DNA of 62,406 bases, taken from the NCBI GenBank assembly GCA_009712185.1, contig WASQ01000059.1, positions 10,227-72,632 on the forward strand. Direction: 5' to 3'. A model generated the notes under the pieces. It did not search any database and was not told the DNA's origin. It was given only the letters and a program-made list of their open reading frames with translations. Each line of letters opens with the position of its first letter. Within the stretch, counting starts at the first letter, position 1. Below are positions 54,667-62,406 of this stretch, piece after piece. The position numbers and the translations under genes are program-made. Origin of the DNA: Telmatospirillum sp. (GTDB lineage: Bacteria; Pseudomonadota; Alphaproteobacteria; Rhodospirillales; Magnetospirillaceae).

Positions 54667-57600
54667 CTATCGGAAAGGATCACCATCCCGTTCGCCTCTC
54701 TGGGGATCGAGGGACAACAGGCTGGCATTGCCGCCGGCCGCAACAGTATTGACGCTGATCGCCCTTTCCGTCGCGAACCGGTGCAAAGTCCGCGGCCCGC
54801 CACTTTTCGGCCCAGTCCCCGAAAGCCCTTCGCCCCCGAAAGGCTGAGATCCCACGACGGCGCCGATCATGCTGCGATTGACATAGACATTCCCGACCCT
54901 GGCGCTTTCGAGGATGGCGCGCACCGTCGATTCGATGCGGCTGTGGATTCCCAGCGTCAGCCCGTATCCGCTTTCCCGAACCCATGCGAGAACATCGGGC
55001 AAGGCTCCGGCGGGATAACGGATGACATGCAGGAAGGGTCCGAACACTTCCCCCTCCAACTGGCGGGGATGGTCGATCTGCGTCAGATGGGGCGCATAAT
55101 AATATCCGTCGGGCAGAGCCTTCGGCAGAGCGCAGGAGAACAAGGTCCGGCCGGTCTTTTCCATTCCTTCGCGATGGGCCTCCAGCGATGCCCGGGCACG
55201 GGCGTCAATCACCGGCCCGACGTCGGTCGACAGCCGTCCGGGATCGCCGATCACCAGTTCGCGCATGGCGCCTTCCAGCATGTCGAGCACCTTTCCGGCA
55301 ATATCGGTCTGCAGGAACAGAAGCCGTAACGCCGAACAGCGCTGACCGGCGCTGGAAAAAGCCGACAAAAGCGCGTCGCCCACCACCTGTTCGGGCAGGG
55401 CCGAGGAATCGACGATCATCGCGTTCAGTCCACCGGTCTCGGCGATCAGGGGAATAATCGGGCCGCGCCGTTCCGCCAGCGTCCGTTGAATGGCCCAGGC
55501 GGTCTCGTTGGACCCGGTGAAGGCGACACCGGCAATTCTCCGGTCGGCGATGATCCTGGCGCCCACGCGGCCGTCCCCGGTCAACAGTGACAGAACGTCC
55601 CCGCCCACGCCGGCCTCATGCAACAGACGGACGGCCAGTGCGGCGACAAGCGGCGTCTGCTCCGCCGGCTTGGCGACAACGCTGTTGCCGGCCGCCAGCG
55701 CCGCCGCCACCTGTCCGGTGAAGATCGACAGGGGAAAATTCCAGGGACTGATACAGGCGAACACGCCACGCCCACGCAGTTCCAGCCGGTTGCTTTCTCC
55801 GGTCGGGCCGGGCAGAAGAGTCCCCGGAGCAGCAAACTCGGACCGCGCCCGGGCTGCGTAATACCGCAGAAAATCGATGGATTCGCGCAGTTCCGCCACG
55901 GCATCGGGGATGGTCTTCCCCGCCTCGCGGATCGCCCGCGCCATCAGTTCCGGACCGTTTTCCTGAAACAGATCGGCCGCGCGTTCGAGCACGGCGGCCC
56001 TGTCGCCGGCCGGTGTCCTGTCCCAGTCCGGTTGAGCGGCCTGTGCGACGCCAATCGCTCTTTCGATCTGCTCATCGGTGCTGTCGACGACGGCTCCCAG
56101 AATCCGGGACAGATCGGAAGGATCGGCCGAGACCGTCTCCGGCCCGTCCTCGGAACGGCCGCCGATCACCGGGGTGGCCCGCCACTGCCCTGTGACCGCC
56201 GTGTCCATCGCGCGCGTCAGCTCATCGACCGTCAGCGGATCGGAAAGATCGAGGCCGGGCGCGTTGAGGCGTTCCGGCTGGAACAGGTCAGCCGGCACCG
56301 GAATCTGCGGATGGGGCAGGACCGGCAGGCTCTGCAACACTTCGACCGGATCGACCGCCAGGGCTTCGACGGGGGTGCGACTGTCGGCAAGCCGGTTGAC
56401 GAAGGAGCTGTTGGCCCCGTTTTCGAGAAGCCGCCGGACCAGATAAGGCAGCAGGTCCTCATGGCTGCCGACAGGAGAATAGATCCGGCTGGCAATGCCA
56501 TCGGCCAGCAACTGATCATGCAGCGCCGCTCCCATGCCATGGAGGCGCTGGAATTCGAAGTCCCGCCTGTCCCCCATGATATGGCGGACGGCCGCGATGC
56601 TGTGGGCATTGTGGGTGGCGAACTGCGGATAGAGAACATCCCTGGCCGACGCAAGGCGCTTCGCGCACACCAGATAGGACACGTCGGTCGCGGCCTTGCG
56701 GGTGAAAACCGGATAGCCCGCCAGCCCCCTCTCCTGCGCACGCTTGATTTCGCTATCCCAATAGGCCCCCTTGACCAGACGGACCTGAAGTTTCCGCCGG
56801 CGCGACCGGGCCAGCTCGGTCAACCAGTCGATCACCAGCGGCGCGCGTTTCTGATAGGCCTGCAAGGCAAGGCCAAATCCCTCCCATCCCCGCGGCATCG
56901 CGTCGACGACGGCTTGAATCACGTCCAGCGACAGATCCAGGCGGTCGGCTTCCTCGGCATCGACGCAAAGCGCGATATCCTGTGCAGCCGCCTCCTCCGC
57001 CAGACGCAACAGGCGCGGAACCAATTCCGTCAACACGCGCTGACGCTGGCCGAATTCATAACGGGGATGAAGGGCCGACAGCTTCACCGAGAGGCCCGGC
57101 CCGGCCACCGGCCCCCGACCGCCGGATCCGCAGCCGATATAAGTGATGGCGCCGGAATAGGCTTCCAGATAGTGATGGGCGGCATCCGCGGTCCGCGCCG
57201 CTTCCCCCAGCATGTCGAAGGAATGGCGGTAGCCTTTCCGTCCGTCATCCTGCGACCGGTCCAGTGCGGTTCCGATGGTCTCCCCCATCACGAACTGCCG
57301 GCCCATGATCCGCATGGCCTGCACGATAGCAGCGCGGACCACCGTCTCACCGGACCGCGACAAAAGGCGCCGCCAGAGACCGCCCACGTCCTGCCCGACG
57401 TCCTGTTCCGCCGGCATCAGCCGACCGGTCAGCATCAAGGCCCAGGTCGAGGCGTTCACCAGGAAGGAATCGCTGCGCTTGAGATGACTGGCCCATTCGG
57501 CCGACCCCACCTTATCCCGTATCAGCCGGTCGCGGGTCCCGTCATCGGGAATGCGCAGAAGGGCCTCGGCGAGGCACATCAGCACCACCCCCTCCTGGCT

Positions 57601-57840
57601 GGACAGGCTGTATTCCTGGAGGAACGCCTCCAACCCCTGCGGCTTTTGTGCTCTGACGGCGGAAATCAGGCGGACCACTTGGTCCCTGATCGCGTCACGG
57701 GTCGCCGCCGGAACCGTGGCCGCGGCCATCAACTGGCGGACGGTGGAATCCTCATCGGCGAAGGTGGCGCGGCGAAGCGCGTCACGCAATGAGACATCGT
57801 TCGGAACACCGCCCAAAGACATCATTACCCACCCCGTCAT
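54667..57840 (-). CDS. putA: Bifunctional proline dehydrogenase / glutamate semialdehyde dehydrogenase
   Basis: The two-step proline catabolic enzyme, 1057 residues. The alpha-helical arm and the FAD-dependent proline dehydrogenase barrel cover about 30-480 (SVKLSALHPRY, RLVKGAYWDSEIK, FATHNAHS). The NAD-dependent aldehyde dehydrogenase covers about 520-1030, with Glu801 (IAETGGLN) and the catalytic Cys835 (SAGQRCSA). There is no N-terminal ribbon-helix-helix, so this short form does not act as its own repressor. The start may be at 57840 or at the ATG pair at 57825/57822, which follows a GGGGTGGG. Proline is turned into glutamate, which joins the pool fed by gltBD. Confidence 0.96.
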   Translation of the reverse strand: MTGWVMMSLGGVPNDVSLRDALRRATFADEDSTVRQLMAAATVPAATRDAIRDQVVRLISAVRAQKPQGLEAFLQEYSLSSQEGVVLMCLAEALLRIPDDGTRDRLIRDKVGSAEWASHLKRSDSFLVNASTWALMLTGRLMPAEQDVGQDVGGLWRRLLSRSGETVVRAAIVQAMRIMGRQFVMGETIGTALDRSQDDGRKGYRHSFDMLGEAARTADAAHHYLEAYSGAITYIGCGSGGRGPVAGPGLSVKLSALHPRYEFGQRQRVLTELVPRLLRLAEEAAAQDIALCVDAEEADRLDLSLDVIQAVVDAMPRGWEGFGLALQAYQKRAPLVIDWLTELARSRRRKLQVRLVKGAYWDSEIKRAQERGLAGYPVFTRKAATDVSYLVCAKRLASARDVLYPQFATHNAHSIAAVRHIMGDRRDFEFQRLHGMGAALHDQLLADGIASRIYSPVGSHEDLLPYLVRRLLENGANSSFVNRLADSRTPVEALAVDPVEVLQSLPVLPHPQIPVPADLFQPERLNAPGLDLSDPLTVDELTRAMDTAVTGQWRATPVIGGRSEDGPETVSADPSDLSRILGAVVDSTDEQIERAIGVAQAAQPDWDRTPAGDRAAVLERAADLFQENGPELMARAIREAGKTIPDAVAELRESIDFLRYYAARARSEFAAPGTLLPGPTGESNRLELRGRGVFACISPWNFPLSIFTGQVAAALAAGNSVVAKPAEQTPLVAALAVRLLHEAGVGGDVLSLLTGDGRVGARIIADRRIAGVAFTGSNETAWAIQRTLAERRGPIIPLIAETGGLNAMIVDSSALPEQVVGDALLSAFSSAGQRCSALRLLFLQTDIAGKVLDMLEGAMRELVIGDPGRLSTDVGPVIDARARASLEAHREGMEKTGRTLFSCALPKALPDGYYYAPHLTQIDHPRQLEGEVFGPFLHVIRYPAGALPDVLAWVRESGYGLTLGIHSRIESTVRAILESARVGNVYVNRSMIGAVVGSQPFGGEGLSGTGPKSGGPRTLHRFATERAISVNTVAAGGNASLLSLDPQRGERDGDPFR

Positions 57841-58287
57841 CGCCTGGTGTCGAAGGATTTGATGACGCCGGGATCGTCCGGGACGGCGGCTTCAAAAACA
57901 ACAAATCCGATTTGCGACACACGGTTTCAAGGAATTGGGTCGCGTCCCGATAGCTCAGGCTCTTAAGGCCACCCGGACAAAATCGGGGACTAAGTTCCTG
58001 CCGCTGGACACTCGCCGCGTCAGACATGTTACGCGTTCGACGTGTATCGGCCAAGCGTCGAAAGGGAACGATCATTGAAGGGGATGTGGCCAGCGGCCGC
58101 AACAGGGGCAGGACGGGACAAACGGCAACCCGGGCGGTCCCGGCGATCGCCCGCCCCCCCCGGCCGGCGGCGGAGAGTTGTTTCCTGCCCGCCGGCGGGC
58201 TCAAACGTCGCCGGGGGCTTGGGGCCTGTTGATCATTTTATTGACCAACAGGCCCGAATAATCCGTACGCCCTCAGGGAAATGCCGC
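57841..58287. other. Intergenic region between putA and rpoH
   Basis: About 450 bases with no supported gene. It contains a C8 run (58154-58161), a perfect GCCCGCCGGCGGGC palindrome (58187-58200) and the dispersed palindrome at 58222. The last two lie downstream of rpoH on its strand and could stabilise or end its mRNA. The putA promoter should be in the left part, but I could not locate it. Confidence 0.55.
58222..58255. repeat. Dispersed palindrome, copy A (downstream of rpoH)
   Basis: GGGCCTGTTG (58222-58231) and CAACAGGCCC (58246-58255) form a perfect 10-bp stem around a 14-base AT-rich loop. Related palindromes lie at 59430 and 62302. Confidence 0.7.
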
Positions 58288-59190
58288 TCAGGCTTCCGGC
58301 AGCTCCAGGCTGCCGGCCTTCTGCAAGGCGGCCGCCTTGACCGCCGTCTGCAACTTGGTGAACGCGCGGTTCTCGATCTGGCGGACCCGTTCCCGGCTGA
58401 TCCCGTACCGGACGCCCAGTTCCTCCAGCGTCATCGGCATGTCGCGCAGGCGCCGCTCCGTCAGGATGTCGAGTTCGCGATCGTCCAGAACCTTGAGCCC
58501 GTCGGCCAGCAGGCTGTTGCCGAGACGGGTTTCTTCACGTTCCGCCAGAGCCGCTTCCTGGTCGGGCCGCTCGTCCACCAGAAGATCCTGGCGCTCGATC
58601 GAAAATTCCGCGGACACCGGGACGTTGAGCGACGAATCGCGGCCGGAAATGCGCTGGTTCATCAGCTGGACCTCCCCTTCCGGGACGTCGAGCTCCTGGG
58701 CGATCCGCGACACATCCTCCGCCGACAGATCGTGGGCATCCAGGATATGCAACCGGGCTTTAACGCGCCGCAGGTTGAAAAACAGCTTCTTGTGCGCGGC
58801 CAGCGTTCCCAGGCGGACCATCGACCAACTGCTCAGCACATATTCGTGCAAGGCGGCCTTGATCCACCACATGGCGTAAGTCGCCAGCCGGAATCCACGA
58901 TCCGGATCGAATTTCTTGACGGCCCGCATCAGGCCAAGGTTGCCCTCGCTGATCAGGTCGGCCAAAGGCAGGCCGTAATGCCTGAAACCCAGCGCCATCT
59001 TCGCCACCAGCCGCAGATGGCTGGTCACCAGACGATGAGCGGCGTCGACGTCCTCATGTTCCTGCCAGCGCTTAGCCAGCATATATTCCTCTTCCGCCGC
59101 GAGGACGGGGAAGTTCCGGATTTCCCGGAGATATTTGGCAAGGCCGCCATCAGGCGAGAGAACGGGCAAAGTGGTCGTCAAAACGGTCAT
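58288..59190 (-). CDS. rpoH: RNA polymerase sigma-32 factor
   Basis: The heat-shock sigma factor, 300 residues. Region 2 is present with LISEGNLGLMRAVKKFDPDR and GFRLATYAMWWIKAALHEYV (core and -10 binding). The RpoH box is KKLFFNLRRVK, which separates RpoH from other group 2 sigma factors. Region 4.2 is TLEELGVRYGISRERVRQIE. The ATG has a GGGAGA ribosome site 7 bases away. A well-spaced sigma70 promoter lies about 195 bases upstream, leaving a long 5' leader that could fold and affect translation, as in other bacteria. Alphaproteobacteria often carry more than one rpoH; whether this is the main one is not known. Confidence 0.95.
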   Translation of the reverse strand: MTVLTTTLPVLSPDGGLAKYLREIRNFPVLAAEEEYMLAKRWQEHEDVDAAHRLVTSHLRLVAKMALGFRHYGLPLADLISEGNLGLMRAVKKFDPDRGFRLATYAMWWIKAALHEYVLSSWSMVRLGTLAAHKKLFFNLRRVKARLHILDAHDLSAEDVSRIAQELDVPEGEVQLMNQRISGRDSSLNVPVSAEFSIERQDLLVDERPDQEAALAEREETRLGNSLLADGLKVLDDRELDILTERRLRDMPMTLEELGVRYGISRERVRQIENRAFTKLQTAVKAAALQKAGSLELPEA

Positions 59191-59384
59191 GGAAAATCTC
59201 CCGGAAAAAACACGAAAACACCGCTCTTGCGACGCAAGGCAGTGGGTTCACTACGGAGACTATCCGAGATGGCACGCGATGACGGTCATAGTCATATCCT
59301 CCAACGAAGCGACACGACGGTGTTGCCTACCGAACCCGGTCAGGCACCAAGTTCAGCCTCACTTGAGCACTGAACCATGGCGTA

Positions 59385-59413
59385 ATTGTGATGCGACCGA
59401 CGGCGGGAGTCAA
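59385..59413 (-). promoter_or_regulatory. Sigma70 promoter of rpoH
   Basis: On the minus strand TTGACT (59413-59408) and CACAAT (59390-59385) are spaced by exactly 17 bases. This predicts a leader of about 185-190 bases before the rpoH start at 59190. Confidence 0.6.
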
Positions 59414-59429
59414 GTTTTTGGGGATCAGG

Positions 59430-59447
59430 GCCTGTTGATCAACAGGC
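59430..59447. repeat. Dispersed palindrome, copy B (18 bp, perfect)
   Basis: GCCTGTTGATCAACAGGC is fully self-complementary, preceded by GG. It lies between the rpoH promoter and the end of the chemoreceptor gene, about 17 bases upstream of the -35 box of rpoH. Confidence 0.7.
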
Positions 59448-59509
59448 GACTCAGCCGCCGTTCAAGCCCCTTGCGACGGTTGAGCCCGTCAGGAACGGGC
59501 CGGCGACGG

Positions 59510-59551
59510 CCCCGTCATTTGCCTTTCGTCCGAAGGACGCCGATGACGGGG
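59510..59551 (-). terminator. Hairpin after the chemoreceptor gene
   Basis: CCCCGTCAT (59510-59518) and ATGACGGGG (59543-59551) form a 9-bp stem, with a second inner stem CGTCC-GAA-GGACG. It begins 7 bases past the stop codon. No T-run follows. Confidence 0.6.
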
Positions 59552-59558
59552 CGATGAC

Positions 59559-61235
59559 TCACAGGGCCTGGATCACGCCCAGGAAACGCCCGACGTCATC
59601 ATGCAGCCGCCGCGCGTTGCCGTCCAGTGCCGCGGACGCCTCATTGACCCGGCCCGCTTCAGTCCCTGTGGCGCTCGCGGCCTCGCGGACTCCGGCGATA
59701 TTGCGCGTCACCTCACTGGTGCCGGCCGCAGCCTGATCGACGTTGCGGGCGATTTCCGCGGTCGCGGCGGACTGTTCCTCAACCGCGCCGGCGACCGAGG
59801 TCGTCATCGCACCCACTTCGCCGACGATATCGCCCACCGACCGGATCGCCCCCACAACCTCGCTGGTCTTCGCCTGCACCCGTGTAATCTGCTCCGTCAC
59901 CTCGCCGGTCGCCCGGGCAGTCTGATTGGCGAGATTTTTCACCTCGCCGGCGCCCACGGTAAATCCCTTGCCGGCGTCGCCGGCGCGGGCCGCCGCAATC
60001 GTGGCATTCAGCGCCAGAAGGTTCGTCTGGTCGGCAATCGCGCTGATCATGCCGACGACTTCGCCGATTTTCTGAGAGCACTCCACCAGTTCGGCAATGA
60101 CGCCGTCGGCATGCCGCACCGATTGATGCGCCGCCTCGACGATCGCATGAGACTTCGCAATCTGGCTGGAAATCTCCCGGATGGATCCGGAAAGCTGCTC
60201 GGCCGCGGCGGCCACCGACCCCACATTGCCGGCCGCCTGCTCGGCCGCCGCGGCCACCGACGTCGCCAGGCGCTCCCCCTGACCGGCGGCATCGCTCAGG
60301 CTGCCGGCGGTTTTCCGCAGGTCGGTGGCCGAGGTCGAGACCTGCCCCACGGTGGCCGCCAGTTCCTGCTGAAACTGATGGATCGCCGCCTCCATGGCCT
60401 GGGCCCGTTTTTCCCGGGCCACCGCGGCCGCTGTCTGCTCCTCTCTCAACCGGTGACGATCGGCCAATCCCTGGCGGAACACCTCAAGACCGCGCGCGAC
60501 CTCCCCGATCTCATCGCCTCGTCCGACATCCTCGATGCCGGACGAGATATCGCCGCCGGACAGACGGGCGATTGCGGCAACGGCGCGCCGCAAAGGCAGA
60601 ATGATCGAGGCATGGGCGATGCGATGGGCCAGGAACGCCCCGGCCACAATGAAGACAAAGGCGGTGGCACCGATCCCCCACATGCCCGAGGCAACCGCCG
60701 CCTTGGTTGCGACGGCCACCCCCGTCGCCCGTTCGTCCGCCTGAGCGAAGATGGCTCTCGCGCGCTCACGCAGACTGCCGGCCGCCTTATCGGCCTCCCG
60801 CGCAGCCGTCATGACCGCCGCCCGATCACCGGACCGGGTCGCCGCCTCGACGGCCGACAGGGTTTGAAGATAACTGTCGAACTGTTGCTGCAATCCCGTC
60901 AGCCCTTCGGCGATCGGGCCGGAGGCGGTCGCGCGGACAGCCGCAATCCTCTCGCGAAAAAGCCCGGCCTCCTGACCGATACGCGCCGCCTGATCGCGAA
61001 CCACGTCGGGCGACGGGTCGGCCACCATATGGAACTGGGCGGCGCTCATGGCCTGAACATTGGTGTTCATGCGGGCCACGAGCAATGCCTGGCGGCCGGT
61101 CTCGCCGATCGCATCCAGACCCCGAACATTTCCCGTCAGAACTGAAAACGTCACAACCAAAAGAATAAACAGGCCAATCGCAAAAATAGCGACAAAACCG
61201 TATAGACGGACAGATACCGATGTTTTTACTGCCAT
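59559..61235 (-). CDS. Methyl-accepting chemotaxis protein
   Basis: A membrane chemoreceptor of 558 residues. The first membrane helix lies at about 10-35 ([20 protein letters not shown]) and the second at about 185-205. Between them is a four-helix-bundle periplasmic sensor of about 145 residues. A HAMP domain ([24 protein letters not shown]) and a long cytoplasmic signalling domain follow. The hairpin tip reads [20 protein letters not shown] and [11 protein letters not shown], where the usual IEAARAG has Ala in place of Glu. The ATG at 61235 has GGAGGGGG upstream; a longer frame adds 18 residues without a ribosome site. No che genes are adjacent, so it is an orphan receptor. Confidence 0.93.
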   Translation of the reverse strand: MAVKTSVSVRLYGFVAIFAIGLFILLVVTFSVLTGNVRGLDAIGETGRQALLVARMNTNVQAMSAAQFHMVADPSPDVVRDQAARIGQEAGLFRERIAAVRATASGPIAEGLTGLQQQFDSYLQTLSAVEAATRSGDRAAVMTAAREADKAAGSLRERARAIFAQADERATGVAVATKAAVASGMWGIGATAFVFIVAGAFLAHRIAHASIILPLRRAVAAIARLSGGDISSGIEDVGRGDEIGEVARGLEVFRQGLADRHRLREEQTAAAVAREKRAQAMEAAIHQFQQELAATVGQVSTSATDLRKTAGSLSDAAGQGERLATSVAAAAEQAAGNVGSVAAAAEQLSGSIREISSQIAKSHAIVEAAHQSVRHADGVIAELVECSQKIGEVVGMISAIADQTNLLALNATIAAARAGDAGKGFTVGAGEVKNLANQTARATGEVTEQITRVQAKTSEVVGAIRSVGDIVGEVGAMTTSVAGAVEEQSAATAEIARNVDQAAAGTSEVTRNIAGVREAASATGTEAGRVNEASAALDGNARRLHDDVGRFLGVIQAL

Positions 61236-61667
61236 TGCCCCCTCCGGACACCGGAAGCACTTCAACGGTACACCACGAAATGAGAACACGCCATTATTTT
61301 GTAAAATTTAAAATCTTCCAATGTTATTGCTTTATTATTTTTAGTTATTTTTTTCTTAACGAATTATTTACAAGAGAATTTTCAATGAATCAGCACGACT
61401 ATTGCTTTCAAAATGAGACGAACATCATAGCATAAAATTTAACTTAGGATTGTTTTTTGCGTGTCCCCGCTTGCGCCCGGGTACATCGCGGAACCACCAG
61501 GACTGTGCGGATACCGAAGGCGGCGCTCCGCCGCCGACTGGCGGGCAGACCATCCTTGTCTTTCCGCAGTCACACGATTGTTATCCCCGAATGCCCTTCA
61601 CAAAGGCCGATCCGGTTCCTATCTTGGGTACATCCGTTAGGTCATTTCATTTGCAACAGAGGTAACC
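61236..61667. other. Divergent promoter region, chemoreceptor / sodB
   Basis: About 430 bases. The part from 61300 to 61450 is the most AT-rich in the window (TTATTATTTTTAGTTATTTTTTTCTTAACG and similar), which may contain a UP-like element or reflect transferred DNA. No gene is supported; a short frame there encodes only an Ile/Phe-rich peptide. Confidence 0.5.
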
Positions 61668-62264
61668 ATGGCTCTCGAACTCCCGGCTCTGCCCTATGAT
61701 TCCAAGGCTCTCGAGCCGTATATCTCGGCCAACACGCTGTCGTTCCACCACGGCAAGCATCATGCGACCTATGTGACCAATTACAATAACCTCACCAAAG
61801 ACACGCCTTTCGCGTCCAAAGCATTGGAAGACGTCATTAAAGAAGTCGCCGGGGATACCAGCAAAATCGGTCTCTTCAACAACGCCGCTCAAGTGTGGAA
61901 TCACACGTTCTTCTGGCATTGCCTGAAGCAGGGCGGCGGCGGCACGCCGACCGGCGCCCTGGCGGCCAAGATCGCCGCCGATTTCGGTTCGTTCGAAAAG
62001 TTCGTCGAAGAGTTCAAGGCCGCCGCGGCCACCCAGTTCGGAAGCGGCTGGGCGTGGCTCGTCCTCGACGGCGGCAAGCTCAAGGTGACCAAGACCGCGA
62101 ATGCCGATACCCCGCTGGCCCATGGTCAGACGGCGCTGTTCACCGTCGACGTCTGGGAACACGCCTACTACCTGGACTACCAGAATCGTCGCCCCGATTT
62201 CGTGAGCGCCGTTCTGGAGCATCTGGCAAACTGGGATTTCGTCGCCCAGAATCTGGGGCATTGA
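61668..62264 (+). CDS. sodB: Iron superoxide dismutase
   Basis: A 198-residue cytoplasmic superoxide dismutase. Metal ligands are His27 (SFHHGKHH), His79 (WNHTFFWH), the Asp in VDVWEHAYYLDY and the His two residues later in WEHAYY. The Gln in AAQVWNH and the AAATQFGSGWAWLV segment are typical of the iron form rather than manganese. An AGAGG ribosome site precedes the ATG. It is followed by a strong hairpin at 62302. Confidence 0.96.
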   Translation: MALELPALPYDSKALEPYISANTLSFHHGKHHATYVTNYNNLTKDTPFASKALEDVIKEVAGDTSKIGLFNNAAQVWNHTFFWHCLKQGGGGTPTGALAAKIAADFGSFEKFVEEFKAAAATQFGSGWAWLVLDGGKLKVTKTANADTPLAHGQTALFTVDVWEHAYYLDYQNRRPDFVSAVLEHLANWDFVAQNLGH

Positions 62265-62301
62265 CGCAAGCCCAAGAGTCACAAAGCGGGTTAACGCACT
62301 T

Positions 62302-62341
62302 AAGGGCCTGTTGATCAATCAGGGACTTAAAACAGGCCCTT
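62302..62341 (+). repeat. Dispersed palindrome, copy C (downstream of sodB)
   Basis: AAGGGCCTGTT (62302-62312) and AACAGGCCCTT (62331-62341) form a perfect 11-bp stem with an 18-base loop that starts GATCAATC. Its half-site is the same as in copies A and B. The position 37 bases after sodB also fits a terminator role. Confidence 0.75.
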
Positions 62342-62385
62342 GAGCCCCGCTTCCGCGGAGCGGAGGCGCCACTGAAAAGCCACGG

Positions 62386-62406
62386 GCTTGGGGGGGCGGG
62401 GGGGGG
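62386..62406. other. G-rich window edge
   Basis: The last bases are CTTG7CG9, read from 62387 (G7 at 62390-62396, C, then G9). They mirror the C6-G-C15 start of the window and are probably an assembly boundary. Confidence 0.6.

Larger units (their letters stand above)
59191..59558. other. Leader of rpoH and 3' region of the chemotaxis gene
   Basis: About 370 bases. It contains the rpoH promoter, the 18-bp palindrome at 59430 and a hairpin after the chemoreceptor gene, all listed separately. No gene is seen. Confidence 0.6.

Noticed and set aside
55618-57792. A 724-residue antisense frame opposite putA
   Set aside because: Shadow frame; the putA reading on the other strand is unambiguous.
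54667-57840. PutA as its own transcriptional repressor
   Set aside because: No ribbon-helix-helix domain at the N-terminus; it is the short catalytic form.

Overview
The window reads as a contiguous piece of a GC-rich alphaproteobacterial chromosome. A spirillum of the Rhodospirillales type is my best guess, based on codon use, the number of c-di-GMP and chemotaxis genes, a short PutA without a ribbon-helix-helix domain, and the gltB-gltD arrangement; this is inference, since no rRNA is present. I saw no tRNA, rRNA, CRISPR array, insertion sequence or phage gene. Both ends are runs of C or G, which probably mark assembly breaks.

Layout: 0.3-6.4 kb, gltBD (ammonia assimilation), then a TIGR03862-type flavoprotein to 8.0 kb. 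8.1-15.3 kb, a c-di-GMP signalling block: GGDEF-EAL, a degenerate EAL-CBS-GGDEF, an Hpt protein and a PAS-GGDEF-EAL. 15.4-20.6 kb, a MacAB-like export module (ATPase, FtsX-type permease, HlyD adaptor) with a divergent YtrA-type GntR regulator, a perfect palindromic operator candidate, a G12 tract and tandem repeats. 20.9-23.7 kb, a thioesterase, a Rieske oxygenase and a divergent beta-keto acid cleavage enzyme.

24.3-35.6 kb is the most coherent unit: two divergent operons that together encode purine uptake and breakdown. The minus-strand arm has an ABC importer (binding protein, ATPase, permease), allantoinase PuuE and an FCD-type GntR regulator. The plus-strand arm has xanthine dehydrogenase XdhAB, its chaperone XdhC, a UraD-UraH fusion and the membrane cytochrome c urate oxidase PuuD. 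This gives a full route xanthine -> urate -> 5-hydroxyisourate -> OHCU -> allantoin -> allantoate, with a palindromic operator candidate between the arms.

35.7-41.5 kb: a receiver-like protein without its phospho-acceptor, a Nudix hydrolase, a sulfur amino acid cluster (cysteine synthase, mercaptopyruvate sulfurtransferase, cystathionine beta-lyase) and an unknown helical protein. 41.6-44.1 kb: TetR and LysR regulators and a CatB/Vat-type acetyltransferase. 44.6-46.9 kb: a zinc-homeostasis module, COG0523 GTPase plus HisI divergent from a Zur-type regulator. 47-51.8 kb: DUF192 and ChaN-like exported proteins, a PEP-CTERM-like surface protein, a membrane protein, a Panacea/DUF4065 protein and an unknown protein. 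51.8-62.4 kb: a hybrid histidine kinase, PutA, RpoH with a good sigma70 promoter, a chemotaxis receptor and iron superoxide dismutase SodB. Dispersed palindromes with the half-site GGGCCTGTTGATCA recur in the last 4 kb.
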